From: Rhizobium sullae
GTDB taxonomy: Bacteria > Pseudomonadota > Alphaproteobacteria > Rhizobiales > Rhizobiaceae
Assembly: GCF_900169785.1 (NCBI RefSeq)
Contig: NZ_FWER01000021.1
Location: 2,501 to 66,500 of the forward strand
DNA: 64,000 bases
Direction of reading: 5' to 3'
Both the position numbers and the translations under genes were made by a program. Below the pieces are notes generated by a model. That model made no database searches. It was not told the DNA's origin and was given only the letters and a program-made list of their open reading frames with translations. Within the stretch, counting starts at the first letter, position 1. Each line of letters starts with the position of its first letter. Below, piece after piece: positions 20,367-28,780 of this stretch.

Positions 20367-20684
20367 TCAGCAACCGGCTCCTGAACCGTACCCTTGCACG
20401 ACGCAAACCGAGCCGGGCGTCTCCTGCAGGACGCTACGTCGGATCGTGTAGCGCTTGCCGTTTTCCGTGCCCGGGATCGATCCGGTCGTGATCGTATCGA
20501 ACTCAGCCGGAACACTGGCGAAAACGCTCGACTTGGACTTGTCGGCGAGCATCGGCGTGAGGATGAGCGTCAGGGCAACGACGGCAGTGCCGAAAAGCAA
20601 AGCGAGATTGAGCGCGCCCGTCCTGCGCGAAGCATTCGAGCTCTGTTCTTTCTCCCGGACAGCTTTCCAGAAATCGTCGTCCAT
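20367..20684 (-). CDS. Hypothetical single-pass membrane protein, 105 aa
   Basis: Not recognised. It has a charged N-terminus (MDDDFWKAVREKEQSS), one transmembrane helix (ALLFGTAVVALTLILTPML, about residues 27-45) and an extracytoplasmic tail with TGSIPG and two cysteines (C93 and C105, the last residue) that could form a disulfide. The ATG at 20684 has AAGG about 9 nt upstream. It lies 37 bp upstream of the Flp pilin gene on the same strand, so cotranscription is plausible. There are 124 bp to mutT upstream. Confidence 0.7.
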   Translation of the reverse strand: MDDDFWKAVREKEQSSNASRRTGALNLALLFGTAVVALTLILTPMLADKSKSSVFASVPAEFDTITTGSIPGTENGKRYTIRRSVLQETPGSVCVVQGYGSGAGC

Positions 20685-20808
20685 GCGTCAAGCCTTTTAC
20701 AAATACGCCAGTTGCTTGATTGAGGCCGATCTTAGGCAGAAGGTGATAAACGATCGATTAATAACCCTGGCCGAAAACGGCACTTTGCCGCAAGAAAGCG
20801 ATAATTCG

Positions 20809-21222
20809 CTAAAGCAGATCCTGAAGCATCGGGATCAGCGGCTCGTCGGCGGGCGGCATCGGGTAATCCCTGAGAGCCATAGGTTTTACCCATTTCAAAG
20901 CCTGGCCTTCCTTGCCATGCGGAATACCCTCATAGCGGCGGCAGACATAAAGTGGCATCAGGAGGTGAAATGTGTCGTAGCTGTGGCTGGCAAATGTCAA
21001 TGGTGCGAGACAAGCGATCTTGGTCCGGATATCGAGTTCTTCCTCAAGTTCGCGCACCAGAGTTTCCTCCGGCGTTTCCCCCAGTTCGACCTTGCCGCCA
21101 GGAAATTCCCACAGGCCGGCAAGCGACTTTCCCTCCGGACGCTGTGCCAGAAGAATACGGCCGTCGGAATCGATCAGCGCGCATGCGGCAACCAACAGAA
21201 TCTTCTTGCCGGTTTCGTTCAT
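20809..21222 (-). CDS. mutT: 8-oxo-dGTP diphosphatase MutT, 137 aa
   Basis: Nudix hydrolase that cleans 8-oxo-dGTP from the nucleotide pool. The Nudix box runs from G43 to about I65 with E49, R57-E58 and E61-E62 in place; the usual Gly near its end is Asp, common in MutT. The start at 21222 makes an ATGA overlap with the GNAT stop and is preferred over 21249. Downstream residues WVKPMALRDYPMPPAD match MutT proteins. It ends the ppiC-argJ-GNAT-mutT series. Confidence 0.92.
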   Translation of the reverse strand: MNETGKKILLVAACALIDSDGRILLAQRPEGKSLAGLWEFPGGKVELGETPEETLVRELEEELDIRTKIACLAPLTFASHSYDTFHLLMPLYVCRRYEGIPHGKEGQALKWVKPMALRDYPMPPADEPLIPMLQDLL

Positions 21223-22001
21223 TGCGCCTGTTCCTGGCGCCAGTAGCAATAGCGATAAGCTTCACGGAAACCGAGACGATCATAGAGCGCCAGAGCCGGT
21301 TCGTTCGCGGCCTTGACCTGCAACCAGGCCGAGCGGGCGCTGCGCATGCGCGCCCAGCGAAGGGCAGACGTCAGAATTTCAAGGCCGAGACCCTCGCGCC
21401 GCCGCTCCTTAGCCACTGAGAGCGACATAATGCCGGCAAGATCGTTGTCTTGAACGCAAAGCACACTTGCAAGCGGACCGGTTTCCGGATCCTCGATCAT
21501 GAAGAGACCGCACGGCGGTCCTATCGCGTTGATGATTTCCGCAAGCGCGGGCTTCAGCTTCGGGGAGACCTGATCCGTCGAGAGATTGGCATCGACGAAG
21601 CGACCGATGTCATGTGTCGGCAGGTGATCGAGTGTGTCCGGTAGTTCGGCATGCGTCAGGTCGCAGGTCATGACGATTGTCTCATCGAAATGCGTCCACT
21701 GCCGCTCCTTGACGAGATCGATCAGAACCGGCGACGCAAGCGGCGTTTGGCGAAGAACGGCCGGACGGCCGTAAGCCTCGAACCTGCGGCTCGCCTTCTC
21801 CAGCCGGACTTCGACGTCGCGATGGTCGGAAGGGTCGAGCGGCACGATGGAATTCAACCGGTTCGACGGATGGCCGGCCGTCAGCCTCACCTGCCAGCTG
21901 CCGTCATATTGCACGGAGGAAGCCGGCCACGCCCGGAAGCCGACGGCTTCGAGCCTTCGTACCAGTGGCAGATTTGCCTTTTGGGACAACGTTTCTGTCA
22001 A
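21219..22001 (-). CDS. GNAT family N-acetyltransferase, 260 aa
   Basis: Acetyl-CoA-dependent transferase. The C-terminal half (about residues 130-255) is a GNAT fold with the acetyl-CoA loop in VAKERRREGLGLEIL and the late NEPALALYDRLGF motif. The N-terminal half is a degenerate second domain. The best start is TTG 22001, giving MTETLSQKAN, 7 bp after the argJ stop with GGAG 11 nt upstream. Location between argJ and mutT is conserved in rhizobia as I recall, but the substrate is unknown; it is not ArgA-like enough to call a glutamate acetyltransferase. Confidence 0.82.
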   Translation of the reverse strand: MTETLSQKANLPLVRRLEAVGFRAWPASSVQYDGSWQVRLTAGHPSNRLNSIVPLDPSDHRDVEVRLEKASRRFEAYGRPAVLRQTPLASPVLIDLVKERQWTHFDETIVMTCDLTHAELPDTLDHLPTHDIGRFVDANLSTDQVSPKLKPALAEIINAIGPPCGLFMIEDPETGPLASVLCVQDNDLAGIMSLSVAKERRREGLGLEILTSALRWARMRSARSAWLQVKAANEPALALYDRLGFREAYRYCYWRQEQAQ

Positions 22002-22008
22002 TGAACGA

Positions 22009-23250
22009 TCAGCTCCGGTAGTCGCCGTTGATCGCCACATACTCCTTTGTGAGGTCGCAGGTCCAGACCGTAGCGGTACCCGCGCCGAGCCCGATATCGA
22101 CTTTGACAGGAATATCCTGCTTCTTCATCACATTCGAGGCGGCTTCCTCCGAGTAATCGGGGTCGCGCTCACCGTTAACGGCAACACGGACATCGCCGAA
22201 CCAGATGGCAAGCCGATCGCGATCGGCCATCTCGCCGGCCTTGCCGACGGCCATGACGATACGGCCCCAATTGGCGTCTTCGCCGGCGGCAGCCGTCTTC
22301 ACCAGGGGCGAATTGGCGATCGAAAGGGCAATGCGCTTGGCCGCCGCGTCGCTCTCGGCACCGGTCACAGTGATTTCCAGCATCTTGGTGGCGCCTTCGC
22401 CATCGCGGCAGACTTGCAGCGACAAATCCTTCAGCACTTCATTGAGCGCTGCGCGGAAGGCGGCAAGGCGCGGATCGTCGGCACGCTCGATGCGGACCTG
22501 GCCGTCCTCGGCCGCGGCAGCCGTCGCAAACAGCATCAGCGTATCGGAAGTGGACGTATCACTATCCACCGTCATCGAATTGAAGGTCGGGCCGACGCCA
22601 TTCGAAAGCAGGGACTGCAAAGCGGCAGGCGCGATGTCGGCATCGGTAACGACGAAAGAAAGCATGGTCGCCATGTCGGGTGCGATCATCCCGGCGCCCT
22701 TGGCAATGCCGTTAATCGTCACCTTTACACCGGCGATTTCGGCACTGCGGGTCGAAACCTTCGGATAGGTGTCCGTGGTCATGATCGCTTTGGCGGCTTC
22801 GAACCAGATATCGCTGGCCGCCTCCGCATGCATTCGATCGAGAACGCCTGCGAATTTCGTTGCATCCAGTGGCTCCCCGATCACGCCGGTCGAGGCCAGA
22901 TAGACTTCGTTCTCGGCGCAGCCGACGGCTGTGGCAGCCGACTTCGCCGTCAATGCGGTTGCCTGGCGTCCCTTCAGACCGGTGAAGGCATTGGCGTTGC
23001 CGGAATTGACAACGACGGCTCGCGCCACGCCATGCGGCAGATTGGCACGGCAGAAATCGACCGGCGCCGACGGGCACTTCGATCGCGTGAAGACCCCGGC
23101 AACGGCCGCCGGCTTGTCGAAGACCATCATCAGCACGTCCGTCCGGTTCTTATACTTGATGCCTGCAGAAGCGGTCGCCATGCGCAAACCGCGCAGCGCG
23201 GGCATCGTGGCAAAGGTTTTCGGAGCGAGCGGAGAAACAGAACCGGACAT
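22009..23250 (-). CDS. argJ: Bifunctional glutamate N-acetyltransferase / amino-acid acetyltransferase ArgJ
   Basis: Transfers the acetyl group from N-acetylornithine to glutamate, closing the acetyl cycle of arginine synthesis. The 413-aa protein is normal length. The self-cleavage site is in KGAGMIAPDMATMLSF, where Thr becomes the new N-terminal nucleophile of the beta chain. The start is the ATG at 23250 (MSGSVSPLAPKTF); a longer upstream frame has no support. It lies 115 bp after the ppiC stop, with a stem-loop between. Whether it also uses acetyl-CoA cannot be judged from sequence alone. Confidence 0.95.
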   Translation of the reverse strand: MSGSVSPLAPKTFATMPALRGLRMATASAGIKYKNRTDVLMMVFDKPAAVAGVFTRSKCPSAPVDFCRANLPHGVARAVVVNSGNANAFTGLKGRQATALTAKSAATAVGCAENEVYLASTGVIGEPLDATKFAGVLDRMHAEAASDIWFEAAKAIMTTDTYPKVSTRSAEIAGVKVTINGIAKGAGMIAPDMATMLSFVVTDADIAPAALQSLLSNGVGPTFNSMTVDSDTSTSDTLMLFATAAAAEDGQVRIERADDPRLAAFRAALNEVLKDLSLQVCRDGEGATKMLEITVTGAESDAAAKRIALSIANSPLVKTAAAGEDANWGRIVMAVGKAGEMADRDRLAIWFGDVRVAVNGERDPDYSEEAASNVMKKQDIPVKVDIGLGAGTATVWTCDLTKEYVAINGDYRS

Positions 23251-23331
23251 AATGATCGACCTGGCTTTGGGCATTTCCAGGCGAAGTGGAAACCGGTTCG
23301 CCGTCCGGAAATGCAAAAACAGAGGATAGTG

Positions 23332-23357
23332 AAGGGCCCCGGCAGAACCGGGCCCTT
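23332..23357 (-). terminator. Stem-loop between ppiC and argJ
   Basis: AAGGGCCC pairs with GGGCCCTT around a 10-nt loop, 9 bp after the ppiC stop. On the minus strand it is followed by CACTATCC, not a T-run, so it may be an attenuating or mRNA 3'-end stabilising hairpin rather than a full intrinsic terminator. Confidence 0.45.
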
Positions 23358-23365
23358 GATGGAAT

Positions 23366-24244
23366 TTACTGCTGCGGCTGCGTTGTTGGCGCCTGCTGCT
23401 TGTTCGCGTCGTCGTAGCCCTTGCGGAGCGTTTCGTCCATGATATCGACCTTGGACGTTTCCTTCGCTTTGGCGAGGAGCGCAAGATACTTGTCACGCAT
23501 GACGAGCTGACGAACCTGGTCCTTGACCTGATCGAACGGCGGCGGCGGAGCGTCGCGCTTGTCTTCAACCTTGATGACGTGGAAGCCGAAATCGGTCTTC
23601 ACCGGCGTCTTGGAATAGGTGCCCTTTTCGAGAGAGAAGGCTGCATCCTCGAATTCCTTGACCATGCGGCCCTTGGTAAAATAGCCGAGATCGCCGCCGT
23701 CAGCCTTATTCGGGTCGGTGGACTTTTCCTTCGCAAGGCTTGCGAAGTCCTTGCCGCCATCGAGCTGCTTGATGACGTCCTTGGCCTCGTCCTCCGTCTT
23801 CACGAGGATGTGGCGGGCGTGAACTTCTTCCTGCTTCGGAAGGGCTGCGACTTCCTTGTCATAGCGCGCCTTCACTTCATCGTCGGTAACGGTATCGACG
23901 ACATGTTTCTTGAAATAGGCATTATGCAGTTCCCGATCCGAGAGATACTGTACGCGCTTCTTGAATTCGCTGGTCTGATCGAGCTTCTCGGCGGAGGCAT
24001 CGGCGGCGAGCAGCTTGACGTCAATCGCAGCCGAAAGCGCAGCAACCTTCTTCTGATCGTCCGGAAGCTGTGCGAGCTGGGGATCGAGGTTGGCGACGGC
24101 TAGATCGAGTTCCGACTGATGGATCTCAAGATCGCCGACCTTAGCAACGACGGCATCCGGCTTGTCTTCCGCATAGACCGGCGCCTGGAGCGCAACAAAA
24201 GTTGCAAGCGCCATCACGGCGAGTTTGTTGTAGCTCAACATCAA
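23366..24244 (-). CDS. Periplasmic PpiC-type peptidyl-prolyl cis-trans isomerase, 292 aa
   Basis: Parvulin-like foldase helping exported proteins fold. A signal peptide covers about residues 1-25 (VALQAPVYA/EDKP). A SurA-like helical N-domain comes next, then the rotamase domain (about 140-240) with VHARHILVKTE, GGDLGYFTKGRMV and FGFHVIKVED. The tail is Gln/Thr-rich. It is divergent from secA across 245 bp, a sensible pairing of translocation and post-translocation folding. Confidence 0.93.
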   Translation of the reverse strand: MMLSYNKLAVMALATFVALQAPVYAEDKPDAVVAKVGDLEIHQSELDLAVANLDPQLAQLPDDQKKVAALSAAIDVKLLAADASAEKLDQTSEFKKRVQYLSDRELHNAYFKKHVVDTVTDDEVKARYDKEVAALPKQEEVHARHILVKTEDEAKDVIKQLDGGKDFASLAKEKSTDPNKADGGDLGYFTKGRMVKEFEDAAFSLEKGTYSKTPVKTDFGFHVIKVEDKRDAPPPPFDQVKDQVRQLVMRDKYLALLAKAKETSKVDIMDETLRKGYDDANKQQAPTTQPQQ

Positions 24245-24344
24245 ATAACCTTTCAGAGTTACACCACCGGCTTCAGCATTCGTGAATCCAGCCCAAAACA
24301 GCCATCAACACTGGAATGTGGCCTTTCTATATCAGCCAAATCCG

Positions 24345-24373
24345 TTGACATCATTCGACCCCCCTCTTATCTG
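24345..24373 (+). promoter_or_regulatory. Candidate secA promoter
   Basis: A perfect -35 box TTGACA (24345-24350) is followed after 16-17 bp by TTATCT/TATCTG as the -10. It lies about 115 bp upstream of the secA start in the ppiC-secA divergent region. It was identified by eye only. Confidence 0.45.
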
Positions 24374-24489
24374 TCACGCAACCTCGCGTCCAGAAAAGTT
24401 TCCTGGCGTTTTCGACACGTGTGCCTGATTTTCGGCTGGGTGTGCGTGTAAGAAAAGCCAGAGATGAATATTGAGAAAGGACCAGTCAT

Positions 24490-27204
24490 ATGGTCAGCTT
24501 CGGCGGTCTCGCCCGCAAAATATTTGGCTCTGCCAACGACCGCCGCGTGCGGTCGTTCCAGCCGAACGTCGCCGCCATCAACTCGATTGAAGAGAAGACG
24601 AAGGCCTTGAGCGACGAGCAGCTCGCCGCCCAGACGGTCGAGTTCCGCAAGATGCTGGCGGACGGCAAGACGCTTGACGACATCCTCGTTCCGGCATTCG
24701 CCGTCGTGCGCGAAGCTTCGCGCCGCGTCCTCGGCCTGCGGCCTTTTGACGTGCAGCTTGTCGGCGGCATGATCCTGCATTCCAACGCCATCGCCGAAAT
24801 GAAGACCGGCGAAGGTAAGACGCTGGTTGCGACGCTGCCGGTTTACCTGAATGCGCTTTCCGGCAAGGGTGTCCACGTCGTCACCGTCAACGACTACCTC
24901 GCGCGCCGCGACGCGGCCAACATGGGTCGCATCTATAACTTCCTCGGGCTTACCACGGGCGTCATCGTTCATGGTCTGTCGGACGAGGAGCGCGCTGCCG
25001 CCTACAAATGCGACATCACCTACGCGACCAACAACGAACTCGGCTTCGATTATCTTCGCGACAACATGAAGTACGAGAAGGGCCAGATGGTTCAGCGCGG
25101 CCATAACTTCGCCATCGTCGACGAAGTGGACTCGATCCTGGTCGACGAAGCGCGCACGCCGCTTATCATCTCCGGTCCGCTCGACGACCGCTCCGATCTC
25201 TACAATACGATCGACGCCTTTATTCCGCTCTTGTCGGAAGAAGATTACGAAATCGACGAGAAGCAACGTTCGGCGAACTTTTCCGAAGTTGGTACTGAAA
25301 AGCTCGAAGGTCTGCTGAAGGCGGCGGACCTCCTGAAAGGCAGCGCGCTCTACGACATAGAAAACGTTGCGATCGTTCACCACGTCAACAATGCGCTGAA
25401 GGCTCACAAGCTCTTCCAGCGTGACAAGGACTACATCGTCCGCAACGATGAAATCGTCATCATCGACGAATTCACCGGCCGCATGATGCCGGGCCGCCGC
25501 TATTCGGAAGGGCAGCATCAGGCGCTGGAAGCCAAGGAAAAGGTACAGATCCAGCCGGAAAACCAAACGCTGGCGCAGATCACCTTCCAGAACTATTTCC
25601 GCATGTACGACAAGCTCGCCGGCATGACTGGTACGGCGCAGACGGAAGCGGAAGAATTCGCCAACATCTACGGCCTCGACGTCGTCGAAGTGCCGACGAA
25701 CCTGCCGATCCAGCGTCTCGACGAAGACGACGAGGTCTACCGGACCTTTGAGGAAAAATACAAAGCGATCATCGCCGAGATAGCGGACGCCCAGAAGCGC
25801 GGCCAGCCGGTGCTTGTCGGCACAACCTCCATCGAAAAATCCGAACTTCTGGCTGAACTGATGCGCAAGCAGGGTTTCAAGGACTTCCAGGTCCTGAACG
25901 CCCGCTATCACGAGCAGGAAGCCTATATCGTTGCGCAGGCCGGCGTACCGGGCGCGGTCACGATCGCAACCAACATGGCGGGCCGCGGCACCGACATCCA
26001 GCTCGGCGGCAACCTCGACATGCGCATCGAGCGCGAGCTTGGCGAAGTCGAGCCCGGTCCGGAGCGCGACGCCAAGATTTCGGCGATCACCGCGGAGATC
26101 CAGAAGCTCAAGGAGCAGGCGATCACTGCCGGCGGTCTCTACGTCATCGCGACGGAGCGCCATGAAAGCCGCCGCATCGACAATCAGCTCCGTGGCCGTT
26201 CCGGCCGTCAGGGTGACCCGGGCCGCTCCAAGTTCTACCTGTCGCTTCAGGACGACCTGATGCGCATCTTCGGCTCCGACCGCATGGACGGCATGCTGCA
26301 GAAGCTCGGTCTCAAGGAAGGCGAGGCAATCGTTCATCCGTGGATCAACAAGGCTCTGGAGCGCGCCCAGAAGAAGGTCGAGGCCCGCAACTTCGATATC
26401 CGCAAGAACCTGCTGAAGTATGACGACGTTCTGAACGATCAGCGCAAGGTGATCTTCGAGCAGCGCCTTGAACTGATGGAGGCTTCGAACATCTCCGAGA
26501 CCGTTTCCGACATGCGCCGCGAGGTCATCGAAGACCTCGTTGAGAAGCACATTCCCGAGCGTGCCTATGCCGAGCAGTGGGATGCTGCCGGACTGAGGGA
26601 GCAGGTCGCCGCGCTTCTCAACCTCGATCTGCCAATCGAGGATTGGGTGAAGGAAGAAGGCATTGCCGAGGACGACATTCGCGAGCGCCTGACCGAAGCT
26701 GCCAACGCCGCCTTCACCGAAAAGGCAGAGCGCTTCGGCCCGGATATCATGCATTATGTCGAGCGTTCGATCGTGATGCAGACGCTGGACCATCTCTGGC
26801 GCGAGCATATCGTCAACCTTGATCACCTGCGTTCCGTCATCGGCTTCCGCGGCTATGCCCAGCGCGATCCGCTGCAGGAATACAAGTCCGAAGCCTTCGA
26901 GCTCTTCCAGACGCTGCTGAACAGCCTGCGCCAGGCAGTGACCGCGCAGATGATGCGCGTCGAACTGGTCCAGCAGGCGCCCGCCGAGCCGGAACTGCCG
27001 GTCATGCACGCCCAGCACCTGGACCCCGACACGGGCGAGAACGATTTCGGGCCGGTCTATCAGGCATCCGAAGTGACCGTCTCTCCGGAAAATCGGGATC
27101 CGAACAACCCCTCCACCTGGGGCAAGGTCGGCCGCAACGAGTCCTGCCCCTGCGGTTCGGGCAAGAAATTCAAGCATTGCCACGGTGCATTTGCCGAAGC
27201 CTGA
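24490..27204 (+). CDS. secA: Preprotein translocase ATPase SecA, 904 aa
   Basis: ATP-driven motor that pushes unfolded preproteins through SecYEG. The Walker A motif MKTGEGKTL, the DEAD-like motif VDEVDSILVDEARTPL, the Gly-rich GRGTDIQLGG and QLRGRSGRQGDPG are all present. The C-terminal zinc/SecB-binding tail CPCGSGKKFKHCHG is intact. The ATG is at 24490. Length is typical of alphaproteobacterial SecA. It is a single-gene unit followed by a strong terminator. A long antisense open frame over the whole gene is a codon-bias artefact. Confidence 0.98.
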   Translation: MVSFGGLARKIFGSANDRRVRSFQPNVAAINSIEEKTKALSDEQLAAQTVEFRKMLADGKTLDDILVPAFAVVREASRRVLGLRPFDVQLVGGMILHSNAIAEMKTGEGKTLVATLPVYLNALSGKGVHVVTVNDYLARRDAANMGRIYNFLGLTTGVIVHGLSDEERAAAYKCDITYATNNELGFDYLRDNMKYEKGQMVQRGHNFAIVDEVDSILVDEARTPLIISGPLDDRSDLYNTIDAFIPLLSEEDYEIDEKQRSANFSEVGTEKLEGLLKAADLLKGSALYDIENVAIVHHVNNALKAHKLFQRDKDYIVRNDEIVIIDEFTGRMMPGRRYSEGQHQALEAKEKVQIQPENQTLAQITFQNYFRMYDKLAGMTGTAQTEAEEFANIYGLDVVEVPTNLPIQRLDEDDEVYRTFEEKYKAIIAEIADAQKRGQPVLVGTTSIEKSELLAELMRKQGFKDFQVLNARYHEQEAYIVAQAGVPGAVTIATNMAGRGTDIQLGGNLDMRIERELGEVEPGPERDAKISAITAEIQKLKEQAITAGGLYVIATERHESRRIDNQLRGRSGRQGDPGRSKFYLSLQDDLMRIFGSDRMDGMLQKLGLKEGEAIVHPWINKALERAQKKVEARNFDIRKNLLKYDDVLNDQRKVIFEQRLELMEASNISETVSDMRREVIEDLVEKHIPERAYAEQWDAAGLREQVAALLNLDLPIEDWVKEEGIAEDDIRERLTEAANAAFTEKAERFGPDIMHYVERSIVMQTLDHLWREHIVNLDHLRSVIGFRGYAQRDPLQEYKSEAFELFQTLLNSLRQAVTAQMMRVELVQQAPAEPELPVMHAQHLDPDTGENDFGPVYQASEVTVSPENRDPNNPSTWGKVGRNESCPCGSGKKFKHCHGAFAEA

Positions 27205-27222
27205 GCAACAGCAGGAAGCTCA

Positions 27223-27253
27223 AGAAATGCCGCCTTCGGGCGGCATTTCTTTT
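27223..27253 (+). terminator. Rho-independent terminator of secA
   Basis: A perfect 12-bp stem (AGAAATGCCGCC / GGCGGCATTTCT) closed by a stable TTCG tetraloop, ending in TTTT, lies 19 bp after the secA stop. It is the strongest intrinsic terminator in the window. Confidence 0.93.
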
Positions 27254-27367
27254 GTGTGAATTGCGCTGGCGGTTAAGGATAATGTGCTCGCCACAACCGT
27301 TTCTTAACCCTGATCTGGCAAGACTTCCGATACGAATTGCCTGAGTTCAGAGTGTTGCGTGTTCGTA

Positions 27368-28780
27368 ATGGCGGTCATTGAAACAGCGGAAAGACTGCTG
27401 CCTGCGGGCCTGCGTCCGGCGGGGGGCCGACTGCTTCGCATGCTTGCCGCAGTTCTGACCGGACACGGCGACAAGGCAACCGCACAGCGCATGGCGCTCA
27501 CCGCCTTTTCGATTCGCATCCTGAGCGCCGCCCTCGCCTTCATTTCCCAGATCATTCTCGCGCGCCTCATGGGCGAATATGAATACGGGATCTTCGTGTT
27601 TGTCTGGGTTCTGATCGTCCTGTTCGGCGATCTCTCGTGTCTCGGCTTTCACACGGCGATCGTTCGTTTCCTGCCGCAATACAAGGCTGTGGGTGCCTTT
27701 GAGGAAATTCGTGGCCTGACGGGAACGGCCCGCGTCTTCGCCATGCTTTCCGGAACGCTGGTGATGGCTGCCGGTATGGCAGGACTGCATTTCCTGGGTG
27801 ATAGGATCGAGCCCTACTATCTCGTTCCCGTCTTCCTCGGCCTTCTCGCCATGCCGATGATCGCGCTCGGCGACATTCTGGAAGGCACCTCGCGCGCCAA
27901 TCACTGGCCCGTCATGGCGCTAAGCCCGGTCTACATCATCCGGCCTGTGCTCATCATTCTCTTCATGCTGATGGCGATTGGCGCCGGTGCGGAGCATTCC
28001 GCCGTCACCGCCATGAAGGCCGCGCTGGCCGCAGCCTATGTCACCACCCTCGGCCAATATATCGCGACTCTTTTCCGCCTGCGCCGCCACTATAGCGAAG
28101 GACCGCGCAAGGTCGATTTCCTCAATTGGCTGAACATCGCCTTCCCGATTTTCCTGGTCGAAGGCGTGAGCTTCCTCTTGACCAACTCGGACGTCCTTGT
28201 CGTCGGCATCTTCCTCGAGCCGCACGACGTGGCGATCTATTTTGCCGCGGCAAAAACGATAGCGCTGGTGCATTTCATCATGTTCTCGGTAAAGGCTGCC
28301 TCCGGTCCGCGCTTTTCCAGCATTATCGCAGCCGGCACCCGCGAGCAGCTTGCCGCAGCGGCGATAGACGCTGCGCGGTGGACCTTCTGGCCGGCACTCG
28401 CCATCGGGCTTGCAGTCGTGGCATTCGGCCACCTTCTGCTGTCGCTTTTCGGCGGCGCCTTTACCGCAGGTTATGTCCTGATGGCGATCCTGCTTGCGGG
28501 CATCCTGGCCAAAGCCCTCGTCGGCCCGGCCGAAACGCTGCTGATGATGGCCGGAAAGCAAAACCTCTGTGTTGCCCTCTATGTCGCCGCGCTCACGGCA
28601 AACGTCTCCTTGAACATCGCCCTGATCCCGCACCTTGGCACCATCGGCACCGCTATTGCGACGGCATCGGCAATGGGTGTGGAAGCGATCCTGCTGCACA
28701 TCGCCGTGCGCCGGGCGCTCGGCATTGTCCTTTTTGCGTTCAGCCACCCGCCGGCAACAATAGAAACGAGAGTCCGATAA
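27368..28780 (+). CDS. Oligosaccharide flippase (Wzx-like MATE/MOP superfamily), 470 aa
   Basis: Polytopic membrane protein with about 12-14 hydrophobic helices. The N-terminal ISQIILARLMGEYEYGIFVFVW region and the internal repeat are typical of Wzx/RfbX lipid-linked oligosaccharide flippases. The likely start is ATG 27368; a GTG at 27359 is possible. Its TAA shares a base with the ATG of the next gene (TAATG, 28778-28782), so the two are translationally coupled. No glycosyltransferase, polymerase or chain-length gene is adjacent, so which polysaccharide it serves is unknown. Confidence 0.85.
   Translation: MAVIETAERLLPAGLRPAGGRLLRMLAAVLTGHGDKATAQRMALTAFSIRILSAALAFISQIILARLMGEYEYGIFVFVWVLIVLFGDLSCLGFHTAIVRFLPQYKAVGAFEEIRGLTGTARVFAMLSGTLVMAAGMAGLHFLGDRIEPYYLVPVFLGLLAMPMIALGDILEGTSRANHWPVMALSPVYIIRPVLIILFMLMAIGAGAEHSAVTAMKAALAAAYVTTLGQYIATLFRLRRHYSEGPRKVDFLNWLNIAFPIFLVEGVSFLLTNSDVLVVGIFLEPHDVAIYFAAAKTIALVHFIMFSVKAASGPRFSSIIAAGTREQLAAAAIDAARWTFWPALAIGLAVVAFGHLLLSLFGGAFTAGYVLMAILLAGILAKALVGPAETLLMMAGKQNLCVALYVAALTANVSLNIALIPHLGTIGTAIATASAMGVEAILLHIAVRRALGIVLFAFSHPPATIETRVR

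Noticed and set aside
24367..27183. A 938-codon open frame antisense to all of secA
   Set aside because: It mirrors secA exactly, has no ribosome site or family-like content, and is the expected product of strong GC-rich third-position bias on the other strand.
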